From: an uncultured Lachnospiraceae bacterium
Lineage (GTDB): Bacteria; Bacillota; Clostridia; Lachnospirales; Lachnospiraceae
NCBI GenBank assembly: GCA_937910785.1
Contig: CALDLG010000126.1
Coordinates: 1-10,035 of the forward strand
DNA length: 10,035 bases
Direction: 5' to 3'
The notes under the pieces: generated by a model
Databases searched by the model: none
The model's input: only the letters and a program-made list of their open reading frames with translations
Told to the model about the DNA's origin: nothing
Part shown: positions 1-6,732 of the stretch, piece by piece
Position numbering within the stretch: the first letter of the stretch is position 1
Layout: the number at the start of each line of letters is the position of its first letter
Made by a program: the position numbers and the translations under genes

Positions 1-462
1 TTAAGATTTCCATTCCCAGCTAAGTAGCTAATCCATTTTAATATTAAGCACTTGCTCAATATTTGTCAAATACTTATTTCCGAATTAGTTTCTCTCCGCC
101 TCACATCTGCATATTTCAAGGCAGACCTATTCGCATTATGAAACCGGCAGAATCAGACCGTCACTTAATACGTTATATTACCTTGCAAAATAACTTAAAT
201 GAAAAAAACAGGGCGGATACGATCTCGATCATGTGGGAAATCATGCAGGCGAAGATCGTGAAACAGAAGGCGGAAATGACGGAGGAGTAAATACTGAAAA
301 TGAAATTTCTGATTAACGAAACATCGCCGGCCATTTCTGTCTTCAATGGCCTGATGACAGAAGGACCGGCGTCTGAACCTTTACCCGGCGGCAAAGATGC
401 GCTGTTTCTAATTATATTTTGTGTCATATTGTACAGCAATCTGATTTTTATGATGTGGCAAT
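1..462. other. Left-end region without a convincing gene
   Basis: AT-rich DNA at the edge becomes more coding-like between about 200 and 415. On the plus strand an open frame runs to a TAA at 288-290; its only ATG with reasonable context (138) has no Shine-Dalgarno site. A GGAGGAG at 281-287 lies 12 bases before an ATG at 300 that opens a 63-codon frame to 491. The second frame has a hydrophobic stretch near its C-terminus but runs head-on into the better-supported minus-strand gene at 463-633. I recognise neither product. They may be decayed remnants or chance frames. No intrinsic terminator is apparent for the minus-strand gene entering from the right. Confidence 0.4.
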
Positions 463-633
463 CTATTTTTTCTCATGCTTATCGATCATAGATTCTATCA
501 GCTTCCCGACAATCAGCAGTGTCAGAAGCGTCCAGTAGAACCTGGAATCGCGCGGATGTTCTCCGAAGATCATGAATCCGACGGTCACTGCCAGAATGAG
601 TATTCCGTAAAGAATCAGAAAGCGCTTTTTCAT
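463..633 (-). CDS. Small two-helix membrane protein (56 aa), unrecognised
   Basis: A 56-codon frame starts at the ATG at 633-631 and ends at the TAG at 465-463. It starts MKKRFLILYGILILAVTVGF and ends in a charged tail, DKHEKK. A GGGAG Shine-Dalgarno lies about nine bases before the start. Two hydrophobic segments (about residues 5-23 and 32-46) flank a short polar turn, GEHPRDSR, so the expected form is a helical hairpin in the membrane. The start lies 59 bases beyond the stop of the chemoreceptor gene on the same strand, with no obvious terminator between them, so the two may be co-transcribed. The family is not recognised and no function is assigned. Support comes from the clean SD, the lysine-rich start, two well-formed hydrophobic segments and GC-rich third positions. 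Confidence 0.65.
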   Translation of the reverse strand: MKKRFLILYGILILAVTVGFMIFGEHPRDSRFYWTLLTLLIVGKLIESMIDKHEKK

Positions 634-692
634 ACATTTCAACTCCCGTTTCTCTTACATTTTAGCGGGCAGAATATCCATTTTCGAAACTG

Positions 693-2798
693 TCAGCTCA
701 GTACGAAGCTGTCTACGATTTCCTTCAGCGTGTTCGTATAGGAGAGTGTTTTTTCCACCATTTCGTAAGTGTCGGTTGTCAGCGCGACGATATTGGCGTT
801 GTTCTCCACGACATTTGTGACGCCGGAGGCCGTTTCAGAAATGGAGCCGTTGATCAGGCTGATGGAATCCGAGATTTTTAACATCGTCCGGTTCAGCTCA
901 TCGATGGAGTCATTGATCTCCGTCATGGTATGGTTGACAAACTGCGCATCGTCAGAATACTGCTCGCTGACCTGCATGAAATTATTATAATCGGAAAGCA
1001 CTGTTTTGTCCAGAAAATCCAGCGTGGCAGTCAGACTGGCCTCCATTTTTGCTACGGCATCGACCACCTCGGAAACGATCTGGGTGATGCCGGAGACAGT
1101 TTGAGAGGACTGGTTTGCAAGCTTGCCGATTTCATCGGCAACCACAGCGAAGCCGCGGCCCTGTTCGCCGGCTCTTGCAGCCTCAATGGAAGCGTTTAAG
1201 GACAAAAGGGAGGTCTGGCTTGCGATGTCCATGATGTTTTTGGCGAGCTCGTTGATTTTGGAAACGGATTTGGAGTGCTCGATCGCGTTTTCGGAATCAT
1301 TTTTGACGGATTGATACATGTTCCTCGTTCTGTCGCTTGCGGATACGGTATCCGATTTCAGTCGTTTTGCACGATGCAGGATTTCCTCGGACAAAGTAAC
1401 GCCTTCGGCGGCCTTGGTGTTGATTGCGGAGGTATTCTGTTCGACCTGCAGAATTTCCTGGCTGATGGCGTCCGTATTGACAGCGGTATTTTCCATGCTT
1501 GCGGAGAGCTGCTCGGCCGTTGCGGAGTTGCTGTTGGCATTATCGTTTACGGTGGCGGCAATCTCATGTAAGCGGTGGGCGCTTTGATCGATCGACTCCG
1601 AGGTAGAAGAAATATCGCGCATCATACTGCTGAAGGACTGGCGCATTTTCTGTACGGCCCGGCTCATTTCTCCGGTTTCATCCTTATGCTTCAGAAGGGA
1701 GTGGTAGGAGTTGTCCTGCGAAATATCCAGCTCAGCGGTTTTACGGATGACTCTTGTAACGGTTTTAAGCGGGGTGGTAATCGTGCTCGCGAAAATAAAG
1801 CCGAGGACCATAAAAACAACAATAATGATCAGACATATGATGAAGCTGATGGAAATCGCATTCTGCCGCATTTCGTCGATCGGCTGAAGAATCATGCTTC
1901 GGTCCACGACGATACAGAGAATCCATTGATTCAGCGGTGAAACACGATAGGCTATGTACTGATTTGCCGCGGCATCATACAGAATGGATGCGGCATCATA
2001 GCTGCCGGAGTCGATCCGGGCAAGTAAATCATGGATGCTGTCCGTATCGGCGGAGGTGCCGATCAGGGATTCATCGGGCGAATAGATATAGGTTCCGTTG
2101 CTGTCAAGGAGAAAAGCATAGCCGGATTCGCCGTTTTCGGAAGCATTGCCATTTCCGAACACATGAATGTTGGAAAGCGTATCGGCAAAAAGGGAGACCC
2201 TGATATTGGTAAAAACAACGCCGGAGAGGGTATCCGGATCAAAATGGCTGCTCTGCGGCACACCGATGGAGATCAGAGGTTCACCGCTTCCGGCATCGAA
2301 AAAGATATCACTCTGCGCCGGCGCATTGTTTTCCAGAATATATTGTATAAAAGGTTCTTCCGAATAGACTGCGCCTTCTGCGGAAGGGTCGGTGCTGGCA
2401 TGGAGAATTCCGTCTTCGGCGCAGACGAAGCTGATGCTTTCATGTGCCGGGTTCGATTCCATATATTTTTTCAGAGAAGCATGGATCTCATTGGAAAATT
2501 TATTTCCTTTGTTCATGTTGAAAATGAAAAAGTTTTCCGAGCCGTTCAGATAGGTCATCGTTGCATTATATTTCTGAATGGATTCATCAATATAGTTTCC
2601 CTGTGCCTGTACGATTTCCGCCAGAGAATTCTCCGTATAGGCCACGAGCGTTTCTCCGGAAATATCGGTCAGATACCGGTAGTTGACAAGGACCGCGATG
2701 ATAACGGCAATTGTTGTAAAAAGAATCAGTATGGATGCAATTTTTGTCTGAATAGAAGATAACCTTTTAACCGATGGCGTTTTCTTTTGCTTTGACAT
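693..2798 (-). CDS. Methyl-accepting chemotaxis protein (dCache-HAMP-MCP signal)
   Basis: This 701-aa transmembrane chemoreceptor should sense an extracellular ligand and control CheA autophosphorylation through CheW at the cell pole. From the N-terminus it has a positively charged leader, TM1 (about 17-40), a large extracytoplasmic region of about 265 residues consistent with a double-Cache sensor, TM2 (about 312-338), a HAMP linker (about 340-395) and a long coiled-coil signalling domain. The hairpin tip carries the family-diagnostic stretch SLNASIEAARAGEQGRGFAV at roughly residues 530-550, followed by VADEIGKLANQS. The C-terminus ends KEIVDSFVLS, with no CheR-docking pentapeptide tether. 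The start is supported by AGGAAGGG about seven bases upstream. The ligand cannot be read from sequence; dCache sensors often bind amino acids or small carboxylates. No che or flagellar gene is in the window, so this is an orphan receptor locus. A small membrane protein gene follows on the same strand. Confidence 0.95.
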   Translation of the reverse strand: MSKQKKTPSVKRLSSIQTKIASILILFTTIAVIIAVLVNYRYLTDISGETLVAYTENSLAEIVQAQGNYIDESIQKYNATMTYLNGSENFFIFNMNKGNKFSNEIHASLKKYMESNPAHESISFVCAEDGILHASTDPSAEGAVYSEEPFIQYILENNAPAQSDIFFDAGSGEPLISIGVPQSSHFDPDTLSGVVFTNIRVSLFADTLSNIHVFGNGNASENGESGYAFLLDSNGTYIYSPDESLIGTSADTDSIHDLLARIDSGSYDAASILYDAAANQYIAYRVSPLNQWILCIVVDRSMILQPIDEMRQNAISISFIICLIIIVVFMVLGFIFASTITTPLKTVTRVIRKTAELDISQDNSYHSLLKHKDETGEMSRAVQKMRQSFSSMMRDISSTSESIDQSAHRLHEIAATVNDNANSNSATAEQLSASMENTAVNTDAISQEILQVEQNTSAINTKAAEGVTLSEEILHRAKRLKSDTVSASDRTRNMYQSVKNDSENAIEHSKSVSKINELAKNIMDIASQTSLLSLNASIEAARAGEQGRGFAVVADEIGKLANQSSQTVSGITQIVSEVVDAVAKMEASLTATLDFLDKTVLSDYNNFMQVSEQYSDDAQFVNHTMTEINDSIDELNRTMLKISDSISLINGSISETASGVTNVVENNANIVALTTDTYEMVEKTLSYTNTLKEIVDSFVLS

Positions 2799-3006
2799 AT
2801 GAAATCCCTTCCTATCATTAACTTAATCGTTTTAGTAATCATAACATGAGCTGGAAAATAAAGATAGCCAAATTTTTGAATCTATAAAAATTTGATGATA
2901 AATACCAAAAACAGACCTATAAAATACAGCACATTTACTTAAAACAAAATAAGGAATTTTCGGAACGGCAGGAAGTATAAAAAGATGAAATAATTTACTT
3001 AAACGT

Positions 3007-3045
3007 TTAACAAACACTTTACAGGAATTTTACATATTCCTTACA
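3007..3045 (+). promoter_or_regulatory. Putative Pho box (four TTNACA direct repeats, 11-bp phase)
   Basis: Four hexamers sit in exact 11-bp steps: TTAACA (3007-3012), TTTACA (3018-3023), TTTACA (3029-3034) and CTTACA (3040-3045), each pair separated by five bases. Low-GC Gram-positive PhoP sites are direct TT(A/C/T)ACA repeats with about five-base spacers, so phase and sequence both match. The downstream gene encodes a phosphate transporter, as expected for a PhoPR/PhoBR regulon member induced by Pi limitation. The last repeat ends four bases before a -10-like TATGAT (3050-3055), the usual activator position. The sites are seen directly; the regulator and conditions are inferred. Confidence 0.75.
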
Positions 3046-3049
3046 ATTT

Positions 3050-3055
3050 TATGAT
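3050..3055 (+). promoter_or_regulatory. Putative -10 element for the Na+/Pi cotransporter gene
   Basis: TATGAT lies just downstream of the phased hexamers, 71 bases before the ATG. There is no good separate -35: TTTACA at 3029-3034, itself one of the repeats, lies 15 bases upstream, a short spacer typical of an activator-dependent promoter. GATAAT at 3076-3081 is an alternative -10. Confidence 0.45.
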
Positions 3056-3125
3056 AGCTGAATGGATAAATCGCTGATAATTTCAAATCATAAGAACACA
3101 TAAGTGCAGAAAAAGGGAGGGTACC

Positions 3126-4898
3126 ATGGATTTTTTTGGAATACTGACGATGATCGGCGGGCTGGCATTATTTTTATACGGAATGCAGGTGTTGGGAGAC
3201 GGCCTGTCGAAAGCGTCCAGCGGACGTATGGAGCAGATTCTGGGGAAGCTGACTTCGAGTAAGCTGAAAGCAGTGCTGCTTGGAACGGTTGTGACTGCGG
3301 TTATTCAGTCTTCTTCGGCGGCCACTGTTATGGTGGTGGGATTTGTAAATTCAGGAATCATGAAGCTTTCACAGGCAATCGGTGTTATTATGGGAGCCAA
3401 TATCGGAACGACGGTTACTTCATGGATCTTGAGTCTGTCAGGCATCGAGAGCGGCAATTTTTTCATAAGGCTTTTGAAGCCGGCTTCTTTTTCACCGATT
3501 ATGGCAATCATCGGCGTATTCATTCTGTTATTTTCCAAAGAGGGCAAAAAGAAAAATATCGCGCAGATTCTGGTTGGCTTTGCGGTGCTGATGTTCGGGA
3601 TGGAAACGATGACGAACGCGGTAAAGCCGCTTGCGGATGTGCCGGAGTTTCGTAATCTGCTGCTCTTGTTTTCCAGTCCCCTTTCCGGGGTTCTGGCCGG
3701 AATGATCCTGACTGCGGTATTGCAGAGTTCATCGGCTTCCGTCGGGATTCTCCAGGCGCTGTGCGCTACCGGTGCGATTTCCTATAAAAGTGCGGTTCCC
3801 GTGATCATGGGACAGAATATCGGCACCTGTGTGACGGCGCTGCTTTCTTCGGTCGGAACCTCCAAAAACGCAAGGCGGGCGGCGATTGTTCATCTGTATT
3901 TTAATCTGATCGGAACGGCTGCTTTTATGACGGTATTTTACGGGCTGTACGCCGTAATGGATTTCCCCTTTATGCGGCAGCCGGCGGAAGCCTATGGAAT
4001 TGCCGTCGTACACAGCATCTTTAACGTATTTGCAACCTGTCTGCTGCTTCCGTTTTCAGACGGTCTGGAACGGCTGGCTTATCTGACGATCAGAAAGGAT
4101 GAATCCGAGAACATAAGGGTCCGTTATGTGGATGCGGACGCGAAGATGCTGGACAGTCGTTTTCTGGATAAACCGGCCCTTGCGATGGAGCAGTGCAGAA
4201 GAGTCACCTCTCATATGGCGGTGGGAGCGAAAGAAGCATATCTGCGTACACTTGATCTGCTGCACTGCTTTGAGGAGGAAAAGGCGGAGGAGATCTCCCG
4301 GATGGAAAAGGATATTGACCGGTACGAGGATATGATCGGCACTTATCTGTTAAAGCTGAGCGGACAGGATTTGTCCGAACGTGACGGACAGACGCTGATG
4401 CTGTTTCTGGAATGTATCGGGGATTTTGAGCGGATCTCGGACCACACGGTCGGCATCATGGAGGCTTACAGAACATTGCAGCAAAAAGACAGGAAATTTT
4501 CCAATAAGGCACAGGTGGAGCTGGATATTTTTGCCAGAGCCGTTGCGAATCTGATGGATATTACGCTGGAGGTCTTTGATAAAGAAGATGCTGCGCTTGC
4601 CTGCGAAGTACAATCGTTATCTCAGGTCATTACGGAGCTTGGTACGGAAGTAAGGACGCGGCATATCAAAAGGCTACGGAAGGGGAAATGCACCATTGAA
4701 ATGGGTTTTCTGCTTTCGGATATCGTAACAGGCTGTGAAAGAATCGCCGCTCATTGCGCCCACATCGTTGTCAGCGTGATCGAAGTGCGGGAAGAGTCCC
4801 TGGAAATTCATGAGCACATGAACGAGTTCCGCGGAAATAAGTCGGAAGAGCAGGAGCAGCTGTATCAGACCTTCCGGGGAAAATATGTTCTGCCATGA
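3126..4898 (+). CDS. Na+/phosphate cotransporter with C-terminal PhoU-like domain
   Basis: This 590-aa integral membrane protein should import inorganic phosphate with Na+ (PF02690 / NptA-YjbB-like family). The transport core is an internal duplication. Each half carries the signature QSSSA motif (residues 61-65 and 200-204), followed by an asparagine-glycine loop: GANIGTTVT near 90-98 in the first half and GQNIGTCVTA in the second. From about residue 345 the protein becomes soluble, charged and helical (repeated acidic/lysine helices, ECIGDFERISDH and SDIVTGCERIAAH), matching the duplicated PhoU-like three-helix bundles often fused to this family. Length is normal for clostridial members. 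AGGGAGG five bases before the ATG fixes the start. Four phased Pho-box hexamers upstream suggest induction on phosphate starvation. Export rather than import is possible, since some relatives (YjbB) are reported to move Pi outward. Confidence 0.93.
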   Translation: MDFFGILTMIGGLALFLYGMQVLGDGLSKASSGRMEQILGKLTSSKLKAVLLGTVVTAVIQSSSAATVMVVGFVNSGIMKLSQAIGVIMGANIGTTVTSWILSLSGIESGNFFIRLLKPASFSPIMAIIGVFILLFSKEGKKKNIAQILVGFAVLMFGMETMTNAVKPLADVPEFRNLLLLFSSPLSGVLAGMILTAVLQSSSASVGILQALCATGAISYKSAVPVIMGQNIGTCVTALLSSVGTSKNARRAAIVHLYFNLIGTAAFMTVFYGLYAVMDFPFMRQPAEAYGIAVVHSIFNVFATCLLLPFSDGLERLAYLTIRKDESENIRVRYVDADAKMLDSRFLDKPALAMEQCRRVTSHMAVGAKEAYLRTLDLLHCFEEEKAEEISRMEKDIDRYEDMIGTYLLKLSGQDLSERDGQTLMLFLECIGDFERISDHTVGIMEAYRTLQQKDRKFSNKAQVELDIFARAVANLMDITLEVFDKEDAALACEVQSLSQVITELGTEVRTRHIKRLRKGKCTIEMGFLLSDIVTGCERIAAHCAHIVVSVIEVREESLEIHEHMNEFRGNKSEEQEQLYQTFRGKYVLP

Positions 4899-4953
4899 GT
4901 TGTTTCCTGCCGTAATATTAAACGCCATGTTTTGGCGATATGTTCTGCCGTAA
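4883..4953 (+). repeat. Short direct repeats spanning the transporter stop codon
   Basis: ATATGTTCTGCC occurs at 4883-4894, within the last codons of the transporter gene, and again at 4938-4949. CTGCCGTAA occurs at 4907-4915 and 4945-4953. Between them a small hairpin CGCCA/TGGCG (4923-4927 / 4933-4937) has no U-tract, so it is not a standard terminator. This looks like a local duplication around the end of the gene. Confidence 0.5.
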
Positions 4954-4956
4954 AAG

Positions 4957-4986
4957 TTGACGTTTCCCGTAGGATTTTGATACACT
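4957..4986 (+). promoter_or_regulatory. Promoter for the alpha-hydroxy-acid dehydrogenase / macro-domain unit
   Basis: TTGACG (4957-4962) and TACACT (4981-4986) are separated by 18 bases. TG at 4978-4979, one base before the -10, makes it an extended -10 promoter of the vegetative sigma type. It lies about 50 bases before the ATG at 5038, leaving a short leader. Confidence 0.6.
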
Positions 4987-5037
4987 GATATAAATGGAAA
5001 GATTTTTCAGGATAGAATATCAGGATGGGGGAAAGAG

Positions 5038-6057
5038 ATGACTTATCAGGAGATTTTGGAAAATGCGGCGGAGTGTATCGGTGCGTACTGCAGGGCCTGT
5101 CCGGTCTGTAACGGAAGAGCATGCCGGAATCAGATACCCGGACCGGGGGCAAAGGGAATGGGCGACACCGCGATCAGAAATTTTGAAAAATGGCAGGAGA
5201 TTCGTATCAATATGGATACGATCTGCGAGAACGGGGAACCGGACCTTTCTCTGGAATTATTTGGTCAGAAATTCCGATATCCTTTCTTCGCGGGACCGGT
5301 AGGAGCGGTCAATCTGCATTATGGGGAAAAATACGATGATTTAAGCTATAATGATCTGATGCTTCGAAGCTGTGTGGAAAACGGCATCGCCGCCTTTACG
5401 GGGGATGGAACGAATCCGGAGGTGGTAAGACAGGCGGCCGGAGCGCTTGCCGAGGTAAACGGGCTCGGCATTCCGACGATTAAGCCATGGAATCCGGAGA
5501 CAATCCGGGAGAAAATGAAATTATGCAAAGACGCGGGATGTTTTGCGTTGGCGATGGACGTGGACGCGGCTGGCCTTCCTTTTCTGAAAAATATGACACC
5601 GCCCGCAGGCAGCAAGAGCGTGGAAGAATTAAAGGAAATCGTACGGATGGCGGGGGTTCCTTTTATCGTAAAAGGCATTATGACCGTCAAAGGAGCGCTG
5701 AAAGCGAAAGAGGCCGGAGCTGCGGCAATCGTTGTCAGCAATCATGGCGGCCGCGTGCTGGATCAATGTCCGGCGACAGCGGAGGTGCTTGCGGAAATTG
5801 CGGATGCCCTGCGGGGAAGTTCTGTGAAAGTTCTGGTAGACGGCGGTATCCGGAGTGGCACGGATATTTTTAAGGCGCTGGCGATGGGAGCCGACGGTGT
5901 GCTGATCTGCCGGCCTTTCGTAACGGCATTATACGGAGGCGGGGCCGAAGGCATTGGAGTCTATATCAGGAAACTGGCCGGCGAGCTGCGCGATACGATG
6001 GCGATGTGCGGCGCCGGAAGCCTGAAAGAAATTACAGGGGAAATGATACGGGCATAG
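5038..6057 (+). CDS. FMN-dependent alpha-hydroxy-acid dehydrogenase/oxidase family protein
   Basis: This 339-aa cytosolic TIM-barrel flavoprotein belongs to the lactate/glycolate/mandelate oxidising family (PF01070). Visible signatures are PFFAGPVGAV near the first FMN-contact strand, VKGI with K212, the active-site SNHGGRVLD (H236 as base, R239 for substrate carboxylate), VDGGIRSGTD (D268, R272) and GADGVLICRPF for the FMN phosphate. It is shorter than classical family members (about 350-380 aa). In place of their N-terminal helices it has a Cys-rich segment with C13, C18, C21, C24 and C29 (CX4CX2CX2CX4C), which could bind a metal or Fe-S cluster. The substrate is unknown; lactate or another 2-hydroxy acid is likely. 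In an anaerobe the acceptor is probably not O2. The start follows GGGGGAAAG about six bases upstream. The gene has its own promoter and is followed by the macro-domain gene. Confidence 0.88.
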   Translation: MTYQEILENAAECIGAYCRACPVCNGRACRNQIPGPGAKGMGDTAIRNFEKWQEIRINMDTICENGEPDLSLELFGQKFRYPFFAGPVGAVNLHYGEKYDDLSYNDLMLRSCVENGIAAFTGDGTNPEVVRQAAGALAEVNGLGIPTIKPWNPETIREKMKLCKDAGCFALAMDVDAAGLPFLKNMTPPAGSKSVEELKEIVRMAGVPFIVKGIMTVKGALKAKEAGAAAIVVSNHGGRVLDQCPATAEVLAEIADALRGSSVKVLVDGGIRSGTDIFKALAMGADGVLICRPFVTALYGGGAEGIGVYIRKLAGELRDTMAMCGAGSLKEITGEMIRA

Positions 6058-6108
6058 CGGATTGGCTATGTTCTGGGAGGAGCCGTGAGAACAGGAAGGG
6101 GAAAGCAG

Positions 6109-6657
6109 ATGGAAAAGCGCATGGAGGGAAATATTCCACAGGAAACAGCAGATCATACCGGCGGGATCGTTTTGGATAAAGGAGATATCACGCGGCTTGC
6201 CTGTGACTGTATCGTGAATGCCGCGAACAGCAGCCTTCTCGGAGGAGGCGGTGTGGATGGAGCAATTCACCGGGCGGCGGGCAGAGAGCTTCTGGAAGAA
6301 TGCAGAACACTTCACGGCTGCAGAACGGGCGAGGCGAAGATCACGAAAGGATACCGTTTGAAAGCGAAATATGTCATTCATACGGTGGGACCGGTCTATT
6401 CGGGGAAGCCGTCGGACGCCGGTCTCCTTTCGGCCTGTTACCGAAATTCACTGAATCTGGCGCGGCAAAACGGAATTCACAGCGTTGCGTTTCCGGCCAT
6501 TTCAACGGGCGTTTACGGCTATCCGCCCGAAGAGGCGGCGCCGATTGCGCTGAATACCATCAGACAGTGGTTTAAGGAGAACGAAGATTATCGGATGAAG
6601 GTAATTCTGTCCTGTTTTGACGAAAGGACATATCAGCTGTATCATGGGTTGGTTTAG
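6109..6657 (+). CDS. Macro-domain protein, MacroD/YmdB-type ADP-ribose deacylase/hydrolase
   Basis: This single-domain macro protein (182 aa from this start) should bind ADP-ribose and hydrolyse O-acetyl-ADP-ribose or remove mono-ADP-ribose from acidic protein side chains. It carries the MacroD signatures in order: GDIT (25-28), NAANSS (N37, N40), GGGGVDGAIHRAAG with the catalytic-type D50, GEAKITKGY, YVIHTVGP and the phosphate loop AISTGVYGYP (130-139). ATG 6109 is preferred because AGGAAGGGG sits about eight bases upstream. An in-frame GTG at 6085, preceded by GGGAGGAG, would add eight residues and cannot be excluded. It starts 51 bases after the dehydrogenase stop with no terminator between, so the two are probably co-transcribed. 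No ADP-ribosyltransferase or sirtuin gene is in the window, so the substrate source is unknown. Confidence 0.92.
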   Translation: MEKRMEGNIPQETADHTGGIVLDKGDITRLACDCIVNAANSSLLGGGGVDGAIHRAAGRELLEECRTLHGCRTGEAKITKGYRLKAKYVIHTVGPVYSGKPSDAGLLSACYRNSLNLARQNGIHSVAFPAISTGVYGYPPEEAAPIALNTIRQWFKENEDYRMKVILSCFDERTYQLYHGLV

Positions 6658-6677
6658 GAAGGTTCATGTGTTATACT
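6649..6677 (+). promoter_or_regulatory. Extended -10 promoter for the CotH-VTC-DUF4956 operon
   Basis: TTGGTT (6649-6654) and TATACT (6672-6677) are separated by 17 bases, with TG at 6669-6670 one base before the -10. The -35 overlaps the last codon and stop of the macro-domain gene (TAG at 6655-6657). A start site near 6684 would exclude the upstream ATG at 6682 as the CotH start and supports the ATG at 6733. Confidence 0.6.
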
Positions 6678-6732
6678 GCTAATGATACCGCCCCAAAGCG
6701 GATTCATGAGATCAGGATATGAGGACAGGAAA

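Larger units (their letters stand above)
2799..3125. other. Divergent intergenic control region
   Basis: An AT-rich, 327-bp gap lies between the divergently oriented chemoreceptor and phosphate transporter genes. It contains a perfect 9-bp inverted repeat (2869-2877 / 2886-2894), two copies of ATTTACTTAAA exactly 60 bp apart (2933 and 2993), a perfect 12-bp palindrome (2999-3010) and the phased TTNACA hexamers described separately. No open frame in it has a credible start. No convincing chemoreceptor promoter or sigma-28-type motif could be picked out on the minus strand. Confidence 0.8.

Noticed and set aside
329..351. 7-bp hairpin GGCCATT/AATGGCC as a terminator
   Set aside because: No T-run follows on either strand.
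173..439. Minus-strand 88-codon frame with a hydrophobic stretch
   Set aside because: No Shine-Dalgarno before its ATG, and its composition does not look like the neighbouring genes; kept only as part of the unassigned left-end region.
2031..2762. Plus-strand open frame of 243 codons opposite the chemoreceptor gene
   Set aside because: It is antisense to a well-supported chemoreceptor; its product shows no domain, and long antisense frames are expected from the codon usage.
2799..3125. A riboswitch in the divergent leader
   Set aside because: The region is too AT-rich and shows no conserved cores I could match, such as a c-di-GMP or other known aptamer.
4923..4937. CGCCA/TGGCG hairpin as terminator of the phosphate transporter gene
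   Set aside because: Only five base pairs and no U-tract after it.
6682..6732. Upstream ATGs (6682, 6706) as the CotH start
   Set aside because: Neither has a Shine-Dalgarno site, and 6682 would fall at the predicted transcription start; ATG 6733 has both a ribosome site and a typical N-terminal signal-anchor.
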